DNA of 64,000 nt, taken from contig JBBRBB010000008.1 in the NCBI GenBank assembly GCA_038206235.1, forward strand, positions 1 to 64,000. Direction: 5' to 3'. The notes beneath the pieces were generated by a model. The model ran no database searches and had not been told where the DNA came from. It saw only the letters and a program-made list of their open reading frames with translations. Every line of letters begins with the position of its first letter. The stretch's first letter is position 1. The translations under genes were made by a program, and so were the position numbers. Origin of the DNA: JBBRBB01 sp038206235. GTDB lineage: Bacteria > Bacteroidota > Bacteroidia > Chitinophagales > Chitinophagaceae. Positions 18,495-27,434 of this stretch are shown here, piece by piece.

Positions 18495-19862
18495 ATGAAA
18501 CATTATTACAAAGCCTTGAATAGCTTATTAAGCTGCTTAATAATATTTTTCTTCAGCAGTTGTGAAAAGGATTTTAAAGAGGCTGGTAGTATAGCTTCAG
18601 CAGATACACACAGCGCTGCGAGGGCTATCAATAAACCCAATATTATTTTTATTATTGGCGATGATATTGGTTACGAAATACCAACCTGCAATGGCGGGCA
18701 GTCTTACTCAACACCCAACATAGATGCATTAGCGCAACAGGGAATGCGCTTCAGGCAATGCCGCAGTGCACCGCTCTGTTCTCCTTCGCGTTTTATGGTA
18801 TTAACCGGAAAATATAATTTCCGCAATTATACCGGTTGGGGGCACATGGATACCAGCGAAAAAACTATCGGTAATATGCTTAAAGATGCGGGCTATGCCA
18901 CTTGCTATGCGGGCAAATGGCAGTTAGATGGCGGTGACCAATCCATACGCACCTTTGGATTCGGTAATTACAGTGTATGGTTTCCTTATAACCTATGCAT
19001 TGAAAATGATGAAGGCTCACGCTACAAGAGCGCAAAGATTTACGAGAACAGCGCCTATTTGCCCGATAGTGTAACTAATAATAAATATTCTGAAGACCAT
19101 TTTGCGGATTATGTAATGAATTTTATTGACAGCAATAAATCAAATTCGTTTTTTGTTTACTATTCCATGATTCTTTCACACCAGGCTTTCTCACCAACAC
19201 CTGATGATGCGCAATATGCCGCATGGAATCCCGACCCGTACCTTAGTGATAAAACTTTTTTCCCTTCAATGGTTCAGTATATGGACAAGAAGATAGGAAT
19301 GCTCATCAATAAAATAAACACACTGGGCATAGCAAATAACACTGTTATTTTTTATATTGGCGATAATGGAACAGACAGGCAAATCACATCACGCTTTCAG
19401 AATAAAAACATCACGGGAGCAAAGGGCACAACGGTGGAATACGGAATACATGTGCCCTTAATAATAAAATGGCCTGCAAAAGTTGCCGCGGCAAGTATTA
19501 ACAGCGACCTGATAGACTTCCCTGATTTTCTTCCAACACTTGCAGGTATAGCCAATATTCCTGTGCCCGCAAATTATGGTATATTAGATGGCACCAGCTT
19601 TTATAAACACTTAACTGGAGCAAATGATACTCCTCCTAAATGGGCTTTTTGTCATTTTGATAATCAGCGATGCGTGTATAATCTTCCGCTTCAGCGCTAC
19701 TCGCAGGATAGCGCTTATAAGTTGTATGATTCAACAGGATTGTTTTACCATTTTACAAAAGACATACAGGAAAAAAAACCGCTTGCTGATTCTGCACTTA
19801 CACTAAAACAAAGACAGATAAAACAAAAGTTGCAAAATGTACTTAATGCTATGCATAAGTAA
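18495..19862 (+). CDS. Sulfatase lipoprotein (arylsulfatase-like)
   Basis: The 455-aa protein begins with a lipoprotein signal (LLSCLIIFFFSSC; lipid-modified Cys at the end). The sulfatase domain has Asp56-Asp57 (IIGDDIGYE), Cys95 in LCSPSRFMVLTG as the formylglycine site, GYATCYAGKWQL and IGDNGTD metal-binding motifs, and IDFPDFLPTLAGIA near the C-terminus. It is periplasmic or surface-exposed and removes sulfate from glycans. It has no T9SS domain, unlike the sulfatase at 14042. Together with that gene and the esterase it forms a small set of polysaccharide-modifying enzymes, but no SusC/D pair is present in the window. Confidence 0.9.
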   Translation: MKHYYKALNSLLSCLIIFFFSSCEKDFKEAGSIASADTHSAARAINKPNIIFIIGDDIGYEIPTCNGGQSYSTPNIDALAQQGMRFRQCRSAPLCSPSRFMVLTGKYNFRNYTGWGHMDTSEKTIGNMLKDAGYATCYAGKWQLDGGDQSIRTFGFGNYSVWFPYNLCIENDEGSRYKSAKIYENSAYLPDSVTNNKYSEDHFADYVMNFIDSNKSNSFFVYYSMILSHQAFSPTPDDAQYAAWNPDPYLSDKTFFPSMVQYMDKKIGMLINKINTLGIANNTVIFYIGDNGTDRQITSRFQNKNITGAKGTTVEYGIHVPLIIKWPAKVAAASINSDLIDFPDFLPTLAGIANIPVPANYGILDGTSFYKHLTGANDTPPKWAFCHFDNQRCVYNLPLQRYSQDSAYKLYDSTGLFYHFTKDIQEKKPLADSALTLKQRQIKQKLQNVLNAMHK

Positions 19863-20042
19863 TTTTTGAATACTCGTAAAGAATATGTTGTTAGCATTCA
19901 TGCCAGAGCTATGGTTAGCAAAATAATTTTGGGGTAATATTTCCCAATGGTGTTCTTAATAGCGAAGTCCATAAAAACAATTTTGCAGGCAAACCATTTA
20001 TTTTGAAAAAACTTGCTTATTTTGGCGTTCTAAAATATTCTT

Positions 20043-20288
20043 ATGAAAGACGCTCAATGTCCAAATCCAACTTGCAAAAGCATTAAAGGTTTTGAAACAA
20101 ATAATAGTACCATAAGCGGATACCCTTTTCCGCTTCCGCTAATACAATGCAAAAGTTGCGGAACTGTAATTGGTACTACCTTATACCCTGATACCGCCGC
20201 TAATATTAAAAAGCTGTTGTTTTTATTAGAGCCCGAAAACAGTTCTTTTAAATCACTGCCGATAAAAAATAATAAGCAAATCGTTTAG
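20043..20288 (+). CDS. Small zinc-ribbon-like protein
   Basis: The 81-aa protein has two cysteine pairs, Cys6-x4-Cys11 and Cys36-x2-Cys39 (QCKSCGTVIG), fitting a zinc ribbon. I do not recognise a named family. It is monocistronic, 90 bases before another small gene on the same strand. A near-consensus TATTTTGG sits about 20 bases upstream of the start. Confidence 0.65.
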   Translation: MKDAQCPNPTCKSIKGFETNNSTISGYPFPLPLIQCKSCGTVIGTTLYPDTAANIKKLLFLLEPENSSFKSLPIKNNKQIV

Positions 20289-20378
20289 ATTGAATTTAGA
20301 ATTGAATAGCTTTGATTTTAGTAATTTTTGCTGTCAAAAATATCAAACCCTTACACATAATAAAACATCACTGAAAGA

Positions 20379-20621
20379 ATGTCTATTGATGAAGAAATAT
20401 ACCGGGAATATTATTCATGCAAGGAGCAAAAATATTTAATAGTTGTGTTTAAGCATCTAACAAAATATCTGGGAAGAATTTATTTCGAAGACAAAAGCTT
20501 TGCAGAATTTCCTGTTGATATAAATGAAGAAATGCTTGATCAGTTTTCGCAATTTTCAGTAATAAATTTCTTTGAAGAAGCAATAACATTTGCGAAAAAA
20601 TCAATAGAAGAAGGCTCCTGA
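20379..20621 (+). CDS. Hypothetical small acidic protein
   Basis: The 80-aa product (MSIDEEIYREYYSCKE start) is acidic, has no signal peptide, and ends in a predicted helix (FFEEAITFAKKSIEEGS). No family is recognised. It follows the zinc-ribbon gene on the same strand with a 90-base gap. Confidence 0.55.
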   Translation: MSIDEEIYREYYSCKEQKYLIVVFKHLTKYLGRIYFEDKSFAEFPVDINEEMLDQFSQFSVINFFEEAITFAKKSIEEGS

Positions 20622-20708
20622 CTTCTTCCGGGAATAGAGGATTAAATGCTTTGTGGTAACTATTAGCACTGGAATAAATTATTATTCCAAAATAAAATAG
20701 CGTCCTTC

Positions 20709-20825
20709 TTAGCAATGCCCCAACAACCAATACAGAATTACAAAAACCACGATTGTACCAAGACAACCGCCACCCCATTTGTAGGCGCCGTAACCGGCAA
20801 GTAATGTTCTAAGCCAATCTCTCAT
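20709..20825 (-). CDS. 38-aa single-span membrane microprotein
   Basis: From ATG at 20825 the frame encodes MRDWLRTLLAGYGAYKWGGG, then CLGTIVVFVILYWLLGHC and a stop at 20709. It has an amphipathic basic N-terminus, a Gly-rich turn and one transmembrane helix. Similar short proteins with a GGGCLGT.V/I core ending in YWLLG are, from memory, widespread in Bacteroidota and usually unannotated. TAAATTTTGC just upstream could be a -7 box placing transcription start close to the ATG. Function is unknown. Confidence 0.65.
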   Translation of the reverse strand: MRDWLRTLLAGYGAYKWGGGCLGTIVVFVILYWLLGHC

Positions 20826-20902
20826 ATTGCAAAATTTATTTAATGTGAAAGACTATTAAAAAACCATGCCATACAAATACCGGGTCTCACGTTTCCAGGT
20901 CT

Positions 20903-21265
20903 CTATTGCTGATTAGTTGTGTCGGTTCGCTGTCTCTTCTGCTCTTTCATTCGTTCTTCAATGGCTTGCAGCTTTGTAATTTGCTCGTCGGTTAAAACGC
21001 CTTTCAGTCTTGTTTTAATTTGTCCTCTCAAAGCCATTATCTGAGATTTTTTGGTCTGCTTATCCAAACTCTGATTCATCCTTATCTCTTTTATCTTCGG
21101 TTGAAATTCTTCTTGGATAGCTACCACCGAATCAGTTTGAACACTCGTTAAATTAAGCGAGTCTTTCAAAACTTTTTTCATCTCCTTATAATTGCCCATT
21201 TGTGCATAAGATGAAACAGAGAACAGGGTTATTGCAGCAATAAACAACGTGATTAATTTTTTCAT
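20903..21265 (-). CDS. Periplasmic helical protein, Spy/CpxP-like
   Basis: The 120-aa product has a signal peptide (MKKLITLFIAAITLFSVSSYAQ), then two or three amphipathic helices rich in Lys, Glu and Gln. An LTSVQTDSV segment near residue 40 and a LTDEQITKLQAIEERM segment near residue 90 resemble the LTxxQ repeats of Spy/CpxP-type periplasmic stress chaperones. Assignment to that superfamily is tentative; small proteins of this build are common in Bacteroidota. It is divergent from the 5'-nucleotidase-like gene, with 231 bases between them. Confidence 0.65.
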   Translation of the reverse strand: MKKLITLFIAAITLFSVSSYAQMGNYKEMKKVLKDSLNLTSVQTDSVVAIQEEFQPKIKEIRMNQSLDKQTKKSQIMALRGQIKTRLKGVLTDEQITKLQAIEERMKEQKRQRTDTTNQQ

Positions 21266-21443
21266 GGATTCTTTTTTTGTAGAATGTTTAATTTTAAAGT
21301 GTAATAATCGGCCAAAATATCATTTCAAAAATCATTTGTATTTCACTTTAATAAGAATTTATGAAAAACAGTGAGTGAGTTTAAATTAAATTTCCCAAAT
21401 CAAACTTCGGAAAACTTGTAATTCTCTTTTTCATTCATACTTA

Positions 21444-21451
21444 TATTTGTA
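21444..21451 (+). promoter_or_regulatory. Probable -7 box (TATATTTG) for the gene at 21497
   Basis: TATATTTG matches the Bacteroidota TAnnTTTG -7 element about 45 bases before the start codon. A TTG about 25-28 bases upstream could be the -33 element. Confidence 0.5.
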
Positions 21452-21496
21452 TTCTTCACTCTATATTAATCAGTTTAAAAAAAACAATCACAAACA

Positions 21497-23059
21497 ATGA
21501 AATGGTTTATACGATTATTCGTTAGCGTAATTCTTATACACGCAACATCTTGTAAAACTTCCCGCATTTCCCGCTCTGCTACAGATGATGGCAAGCTTGA
21601 AGTTGACTTTGTTCAGGTAAATGATGTTTACGAAATAGCGCCGCTTGATAATGGAAAGATTGGAGGACTTGCAAGGGTTGCAACTTTAAAAAAAGAATGG
21701 CTGCAAAAAAATACAAATACTTTACTGGTAATGGCCGGCGATTTTGTAAGCCCGTCAATATATAATAGTTTGAAATATCGGGATACAGCTATTCGCGGCA
21801 AACAAATGATAGAAGCTATGAATGCAGCGGGTTTTAATTTGACAATTTTTGGCAATCATGAATTTGATATAAAAGAAAATGAACTGCAGCAGCGAATCAA
21901 TGAAAGTAATTTTCAATGGGTTTCATCAAACAGCTTTCATAAAGTAAATGATGCCGTAATTCCATTTACAAAAACGGCGGGCAGCACAACAATATCATTT
22001 CCCAAAACTTATATTCAAACATTTAAGGATGTGGATGGAACTATAGCCAAAATCGGCTTCATCGGTTTAACCATTCCTTTCAACAAAGCAGATTATGTAA
22101 GCTATACTGACCCGCTTTCAACTGCAATTGAAATGTATAATCAAATTAAAGATTCATGCGATGCAGTGGTTGCTGTTACACATCAGTCGGTTGATGATGA
22201 TAAAAAGCTTGCACAGCAATTACCAAAGCTTGCAGTAATTCTCGGTGGTCATGAGCATGATATGCGTTTTGAAAAAGTCGGAAACATCTACATTACAAAA
22301 GCGCATGCAAACGCAAGGTCTGCCTACATAGTAAAGCTGCTGATTGATAAAAAAAATCACACCACAACTGCTGCACCTCAATTAAAATATTTGGATTCAA
22401 CTGTCGTATTAGACAGTGCAACGAATGCTGTGGTGCACAAATGGGTTGATATTGCCAATGCCAATTACAGCTCTCTTGGTTTTGATGCAACACAGATAGT
22501 TATTCAAACAGGTGAACCGTTGGAAGGAAGAGAAACGGAAATCCGCAGCAGAGCAACTAATCTATCTCAGTTGGTTGTGCGAGCAATGGAAGATGCCTGC
22601 AAGCAGGCGCAGCTTGCAATTATTAACGCAGGCTCCATAAGAGTTGATGATGTTTTAAATCCTCCCGTTACGCAATACGATATTTTAAGAGCATTGCCTT
22701 TTGGCGGTGCAATACGGGAAGCAGATATGAAAGGCTCTCTGCTTATAAAAGTATTAGATGCAGGAAAAAAGAATATGGGCATCGGCGGATTTTTGCACTA
22801 TTCATCTTCTGTTTCATTTGATGCAAACAGCAACACGTGGATGATTAACAACATGCCCATTGAATCTGAAAAAGTTTATCATATAGCTCTTGGTGAATTT
22901 TTGCTTAGCGGCAAAGAATCCAATCTTGATTTTTTGAATCCTTCCAATCCTGAGATAGTAAAAGTGTATGAGGCACCAATTTCAAATAGTGATTCGCGAA
23001 GCGATATACGCTTAGCTATTATAAAACATTTGCAGAAAACATCAGGTGCAATAAAGTGA
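21497..23059 (+). CDS. UshA/5'-nucleotidase-family metallophosphoesterase lipoprotein
   Basis: The 520-aa lipoprotein (lipobox ILIHATSC) has a calcineurin-like N-terminal domain with VNDVYEI, GGLARVATL, VMAGDFVSPS, FGNHEFD, VAVTHQS and LGGHEHD metal-binding motifs. From about residue 335 there is a 5'-nucleotidase C-terminal domain with INAGSIRVDDV and a substrate-binding FGG-type loop (LPFGGAIRE). The family hydrolyses nucleotides, cyclic nucleotides or UDP-sugars in the periplasm. Motif VNDVYE replaces the usual NDxHG, common in the lipoprotein subgroup. Exact substrate cannot be told. Confidence 0.88.
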   Translation: MKWFIRLFVSVILIHATSCKTSRISRSATDDGKLEVDFVQVNDVYEIAPLDNGKIGGLARVATLKKEWLQKNTNTLLVMAGDFVSPSIYNSLKYRDTAIRGKQMIEAMNAAGFNLTIFGNHEFDIKENELQQRINESNFQWVSSNSFHKVNDAVIPFTKTAGSTTISFPKTYIQTFKDVDGTIAKIGFIGLTIPFNKADYVSYTDPLSTAIEMYNQIKDSCDAVVAVTHQSVDDDKKLAQQLPKLAVILGGHEHDMRFEKVGNIYITKAHANARSAYIVKLLIDKKNHTTTAAPQLKYLDSTVVLDSATNAVVHKWVDIANANYSSLGFDATQIVIQTGEPLEGRETEIRSRATNLSQLVVRAMEDACKQAQLAIINAGSIRVDDVLNPPVTQYDILRALPFGGAIREADMKGSLLIKVLDAGKKNMGIGGFLHYSSSVSFDANSNTWMINNMPIESEKVYHIALGEFLLSGKESNLDFLNPSNPEIVKVYEAPISNSDSRSDIRLAIIKHLQKTSGAIK

Positions 23060-23568
23060 TTGAGAAGATTGCCCAGGTCTTAGAGAAATTGTATACTGCA
23101 ATTTACACAAGTGGCATTTGCAAAGGTTTTGTAAGGATGTTTTTATAAACTCATCCAATTGTTTCAATAAAAAAGTTGGGAAAAATAAAAAATTTCTGAC
23201 ACCCTCAGGCCACAAAAAAACCTTGAACGGTTTAAGCCCTTCAAGGTTACAAACGCCACATTTCTTTGATGCTTTCAAGGTAGTGCCGGAGAAATTTAAC
23301 TTCCCCGGTATGTTTCGTAGGTTAATACGGAAAATCGTGTGTTGCATACTCTATATAAAAAAGTATGCCATATTTTTTTTAAGCTTTTTATTGAGGGCGA
23401 ATAAAAAATTGGGGAATAAAAAGAACAATTTTTTACTATGCGACAAAGCTCCGCGAATGATCAACCCACCATGCTTATAAAAAATCATAGAAAAAATTTC
23501 GTTTCTTTACAAAAGAGAATTTTTTTTTAAACGTTTTCACCGGTTTACTGTTTTTATCGGCACCTGAA
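23060..23568 (+). other. Intergenic region with one inverted repeat
   Basis: This 509-base AT-rich gap holds a 9-bp inverted repeat (AACCTTGAA/TTCAAGGTT, 23219-23248) following an A-run, which could terminate transcripts on either strand. Possible reading frames have no recognisable domains or composition supporting a gene. Confidence 0.5.
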
Positions 23569-24438
23569 ATGAGCTTACTAAAAAAATCAACCCTGCAACT
23601 GCTTCGGTTTCACTTCTCTTATTTTCTAATGCCGGTTTACTGGTTCACTTTAAGTTTTGTACCGCAGGTGAATGTATCAAAAGCAATCCTTGCTTTTTTA
23701 CTGATTCATTTTTTATTATATCCTGCGAGCAATGGTTATAATAGTTTTATGGACAAAGACACTACGAGCATTGGAGGAATTAAAAACCCTTTGCAGCCTG
23801 AGAAAGAGCTGTTTTTAATAACATTAATTATGGACTTGCTTGGCATTCTTTTATCATTTTTTATTTCTCCCCTGTTTGCAGCTTGCTTTTTGTTTTATAT
23901 CATTTGCTCAAGGCTGTATAGCTCAAGGGCAATTCGTTTAAAAAGATTTCCCGTAATTGGCTATTTAACGGTTATCCTTAACCAGGGATCGCTGATTTTT
24001 TTTATGATATATCATGCAGCAAATGTGTACTCAGGCACAAATGCGCCTTTGCCGGGGTTGCTTGCAGCCAGTTTTTTAATCGGTGGATTTTACCCTATAA
24101 CACAGGTTTATCAGCATAGAGAAGATGCAGCAGACGGTGTAACTACCATAAGCATGTTGCTTGGAAAAAGAAACACTTTCATTTTTTGTGCCTTTATGTA
24201 TATAATTTCGTTTACTTTGCTCTTATTTTATTACAGGCAGCAAAATAAAATTCAATCCTTTTTTATAATACAGATTTTCTTTGTTCCCGTGATAATATAT
24301 TTTATAAAATGGTTGATGCAGGTTTGGAAGAACGAATCAGCAGCGAATTTTAAAAATACGATGAGAATGAACTGGCTTGCATCAACATGTACTAACCTTG
24401 CATTTTTAACACTAATAATATTTAATAAAAGTGGCTGA
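23569..24438 (+). CDS. UbiA-family prenyltransferase
   Basis: The 289-aa membrane protein has about eight transmembrane helices. The two Asp-rich regions of the UbiA superfamily are recognisable: Asn58-Ser-Phe-Met-Asp62-Lys-Asp64 (NGYNSFMDKD) and YQHREDAADG near residue 185. UbiA enzymes transfer an isoprenyl chain to an aromatic acceptor in the membrane. It is the first gene of a run in which each gene overlaps the next, and is followed by a type III PKS, so the acceptor is probably a PKS-derived phenolic or pyrone ring rather than a menaquinone precursor (inference). Confidence 0.8.
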   Translation: MSLLKKSTLQLLRFHFSYFLMPVYWFTLSFVPQVNVSKAILAFLLIHFLLYPASNGYNSFMDKDTTSIGGIKNPLQPEKELFLITLIMDLLGILLSFFISPLFAACFLFYIICSRLYSSRAIRLKRFPVIGYLTVILNQGSLIFFMIYHAANVYSGTNAPLPGLLAASFLIGGFYPITQVYQHREDAADGVTTISMLLGKRNTFIFCAFMYIISFTLLLFYYRQQNKIQSFFIIQIFFVPVIIYFIKWLMQVWKNESAANFKNTMRMNWLASTCTNLAFLTLIIFNKSG

Positions 24439-25519
24439 TATAATTTCTATCGCAACTGCCGTACCCCCATATTTCTTCAGTCAGCGTGATATGATTTCTT
24501 TTATGAAGAAAGTATATCAGCTTGATCCCGTAGAAAGAAGAAAGCTCACCTTCATGTATCTGAAAAGCGACATTGATAAGCGATATTCCGTTATTGATGA
24601 TTACACTCAGCAGGAGGACGAATGGGATTTTATTACTCTCGACAAAGAAAAACCCCTGCCCGGTCTTGAGGAGCGAATGAAAATATTCGACCGCGAAGCG
24701 TTACCCTTATCCTTGCAATCAATAAGGGAGTGTATAAAAGGATATATTACACCTGATGAGATAACACACCTGATTACGATAAGCTGTACAGGCATGAGTG
24801 CTCCCGGTCTCGATCTTCAAATTACGGAGGCACTAAATCTTTCGCCTGATATTTTCAGAACATCCATCAATTTCATGGGTTGCTATGCCGCTGTTCATGG
24901 TTTACGAATGGCAAAGCATATTTGCGACAGCACACCCAATTCAAACGTAATAATTGTTGCTACCGAATTATGTTCGCTTCATTTTCAAAAAGAATATATT
25001 CCGGATTATGTGGCAAGCAGCCTGCTCTTTGGCGATGGCAGCGCCGCCGCGCTTATATCGAATAAAATACCGTCAAAAGACAGCCTGCAATTAAAAAGCT
25101 TTTATTCGCAGGTAGCTTTTAAAGGCAGCCGTGATATGGCATGGGATCTTAGCAGTAAAGGGTTTTTAATGAAGCTTAGCAATTCTGTCCCCGACCTTGT
25201 TGAAGAGTATATTATACCTGTTGTAAACAAAGCACTGGAAAAAAATAACATGACAAAGAACGATATTACGCACTGGTGTCTTCATCCGGGGGGAAAAAAA
25301 ATTCTGAATGGCATGAAGGAACAGCTTGGCTTCACTGAAAAAGAAATGAAATATTCAAGAGATGTTTTGGCGAGGTATGGCAATATGTCTTCCCCATCTG
25401 TCTTATTTGTTATGAAAGAAATTATGAATGATTTAAAACAGAGCGAGCCTGCGAATATCTTTGCTGTTGCTATGGGTCCGGGTTTAACCATGGAAACATT
25501 TATTGCAGGCAGAGCATGA
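24431..25519 (+). CDS. Type III polyketide synthase (chalcone/stilbene synthase-like)
   Basis: The 362-aa protein has the full type III PKS triad: Cys151 (FMGCYAAVHG), His285 (CLHPGGKK) and Asn318 (YGNMSSPS). It also has the SCTGMSAPG and FGDGSAAAL signatures and the C-terminal GPGLTMET loop. These enzymes condense malonyl-CoA onto an acyl-CoA starter to form alkylresorcinols, alkylpyrones or phloroglucinols. The start is GTG and overlaps the UbiA stop by eight bases; the stop overlaps the next ATG (ATGA). Starter specificity cannot be read from the sequence. The arrangement resembles Streptomyces srsABC (PKS, methyltransferase, flavoprotein) with an added prenyltransferase. Confidence 0.92.
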   Translation: MADIISIATAVPPYFFSQRDMISFMKKVYQLDPVERRKLTFMYLKSDIDKRYSVIDDYTQQEDEWDFITLDKEKPLPGLEERMKIFDREALPLSLQSIRECIKGYITPDEITHLITISCTGMSAPGLDLQITEALNLSPDIFRTSINFMGCYAAVHGLRMAKHICDSTPNSNVIIVATELCSLHFQKEYIPDYVASSLLFGDGSAAALISNKIPSKDSLQLKSFYSQVAFKGSRDMAWDLSSKGFLMKLSNSVPDLVEEYIIPVVNKALEKNNMTKNDITHWCLHPGGKKILNGMKEQLGFTEKEMKYSRDVLARYGNMSSPSVLFVMKEIMNDLKQSEPANIFAVAMGPGLTMETFIAGRA

Positions 25520-26226
25520 ACCTGAAGCATCGTTCAAAAGAAAAAGAACTGCTTGACGATGTAAATATTCCCTTTTTAGATATAAAGCAAAACATGCACG
25601 AATTGAATACAATCAATACGTGGCTGGGAGGGCATGCTATTACATTGAAAGGTTTTAAAAATCTTCTTAAAAAAAAAACAGCCGTTACACTATGCGAGAT
25701 AGGATGCGGCGATGGAAATAACCTCGCTGCCATTGTAAAATGGTGCAACAAAAAAGATGTTCGTATAAAATGTGTTGGAATTGATATTAAGAAGGAATGC
25801 ATTGAAACAGCACAGGAACAAAGCATACTTAATAATTGCACCGAATGGTTTATCAGTGATTATAGAAAAGTATTGTTCAAAACAAAACCGGGTATAATTT
25901 TTTCAAGTCTTTTTTGTCATCATTTCACCCATGATGAATTAATTCAACAAATACAATGGATGCAGAGTAACTGTACCATAGGTTTTTTTATAAACGACCT
26001 GCACAGGCACCCGCTTGCTTATCATTCCATAAAAATGATTACCCGAATTTTTTCTTCTTCTTACCTCGTAAAAAATGATGCGCCTCTTAGCATAGCAAGA
26101 GGTTTTAAAAAAGAAGAATGGAAAATTATTTGCGAGCAAGCGGGTTTAAAAAATTACACAATTCAATGGAAATGGGCATTTCGCTATCTTGTAACATGGA
26201 AGACGCATGAACCATCAGAAATATGA
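25516..26226 (+). CDS. Class I SAM-dependent methyltransferase of the PKS operon
   Basis: The 236-aa protein has a Rossmann motif I (LCEIGCGDGNN, about residues 59-69), motif II acidic residue (VGIDIKKECIE) and a downstream SSLFCHHFTHDE segment. The C-terminal RGFKKEEWKIICEQAGL segment is typical of O- or C-methyltransferases acting on quinones and polyketides. It overlaps the PKS by four bases and the FAD gene by 20 bases, so translation is coupled. It likely methylates the polyketide ring. Confidence 0.85.
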   Translation: MNLKHRSKEKELLDDVNIPFLDIKQNMHELNTINTWLGGHAITLKGFKNLLKKKTAVTLCEIGCGDGNNLAAIVKWCNKKDVRIKCVGIDIKKECIETAQEQSILNNCTEWFISDYRKVLFKTKPGIIFSSLFCHHFTHDELIQQIQWMQSNCTIGFFINDLHRHPLAYHSIKMITRIFSSSYLVKNDAPLSIARGFKKEEWKIICEQAGLKNYTIQWKWAFRYLVTWKTHEPSEI

Positions 26227-27343
26227 TATAGCAATTATTGGCGGAGGTTTGGCAGGATTATCTTTCAGCATTCTTGCTGCGGACGCGGGTTATTCAGTGG
26301 TTTTGTTTGAAAAAGAAAATTATCCCTTTCACAAAGTTTGCGGTGAATATATAAGTTTTGAAAGCTTCGGTTTTTTGAGAAGAATGGGTGTGCCCTTAGA
26401 TGAAATGAATTTGCCTGTTATAAAAAAACTCCAGTTATCTGATGTAAAAGGCAATAACTATTTTTTCAAATTGCCTCTCGGCGGATTTGGCATCAGCAGA
26501 TATACATTAGATAATACTCTTTACCATATAGCCCTGCAAAAAGGTGTAACCGTTTTCACTGATTCAAAAATTACTGACCTCAGTTTTAAAGATGACACGC
26601 ATATTGTTGAAACAAATAATTCAACATTTTTTTCAAGAATAGCAGTTGCTGCATACGGTAAGCGAAGTAATGTTGATATAAAATGGAAAAGGAAATTTGT
26701 ACAGGAGAAGCCCGATAAATTAAATAATTATATTGGCGTTAAATACCATATTCGTTACTCCCATCTAACCGATACAGTTGCATTGCATAATTTTCAAAAC
26801 GGATATTGCGGCATTTCGAATATTGAAGAAGACAAATGCTGTCTCTGTTATTTAACCACTGCCGAAAATCTAAAGGCGAATAATAACTCTGTTCAGCAAA
26901 TGGAAAAATTATTGCTGCAAAAAAATCCTTTTTTAAACCAGATATTTATTCATGCAGAATTTTTATATAATTCGCCCCTTGTGATTTCGCAAATCAGCTT
27001 TACAAAAAAAACGCAGATTGAAAATCATGTCTTACTAATTGGCGATGCAGCCGGAATGATAACGCCACTCTGCGGTAATGGCATGAGCATGGCCATGCAT
27101 GCAGCTAAGATTGCTTTTGAAAATGCACATTATTTTCTTAAACAAAAAATAAACAGAGCACAACTGGAAGAGCGTTATGCACAGCAATGGAATGCAGCAT
27201 TTAAAAAAAGATTATTCACTGGCAGAATAGTGCAGCGATTCTTTGGCAACAATAGTACCACATCTTTATTTTTAAAAGTGATGCATACAATGCCTGCTGT
27301 AGCCAATAAAATAATTGAGCTTACACATGGGAGCAGCTTTTAA
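26207..27343 (+). CDS. FAD-dependent oxidoreductase (geranylgeranyl reductase/hydroxylase family)
   Basis: The 378-aa flavoprotein has a dinucleotide-binding GxGxxG (AIIGGGLAGLS, residues about 8-18), the KVCGEYIS motif seen in the geranylgeranyl reductase and halogenase-like groups, and the GDAAGMITPLCGNGMS FAD-binding motif near residue 285. It could hydroxylate the ring to a quinol or reduce a prenyl chain. It is the last overlapping gene of the PKS operon. Confidence 0.85.
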   Translation: MNHQKYDIAIIGGGLAGLSFSILAADAGYSVVLFEKENYPFHKVCGEYISFESFGFLRRMGVPLDEMNLPVIKKLQLSDVKGNNYFFKLPLGGFGISRYTLDNTLYHIALQKGVTVFTDSKITDLSFKDDTHIVETNNSTFFSRIAVAAYGKRSNVDIKWKRKFVQEKPDKLNNYIGVKYHIRYSHLTDTVALHNFQNGYCGISNIEEDKCCLCYLTTAENLKANNNSVQQMEKLLLQKNPFLNQIFIHAEFLYNSPLVISQISFTKKTQIENHVLLIGDAAGMITPLCGNGMSMAMHAAKIAFENAHYFLKQKINRAQLEERYAQQWNAAFKKRLFTGRIVQRFFGNNSTTSLFLKVMHTMPAVANKIIELTHGSSF

Positions 27344-27382
27344 GAAATTAATTTTAATCTGTCGTCAGCAGAATAAATTGCA

Positions 27383-27420
27383 GCCTGCAGTCTTTTACCT
27401 TTACATGCAGGCGTATTTTT
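27383..27420 (+). terminator. Possible terminator after the PKS operon
   Basis: GCCTGCA pairs with TGCAGGC around a 16-base loop and is followed by GTATTTTTAT. It lies 40 bases after the flavoprotein stop and 15 bases before the YceI gene, so the YceI gene may have its own promoter or receive read-through. Confidence 0.45.
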
Positions 27421-27434
27421 ATACTTTATAATTC

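Noticed and set aside
23118..23480. ORF of 120 codons in the gap before the UbiA gene
   Set aside because: Lys/Phe/Asn-rich composition typical of AT-rich noncoding DNA; it crosses a hairpin and has no recognisable domain.
23569..24438. MenA (menaquinone prenyltransferase)
   Set aside because: No menaquinone genes nearby, and tight overlap with a type III PKS operon favours a different acceptor. Not fully excluded.
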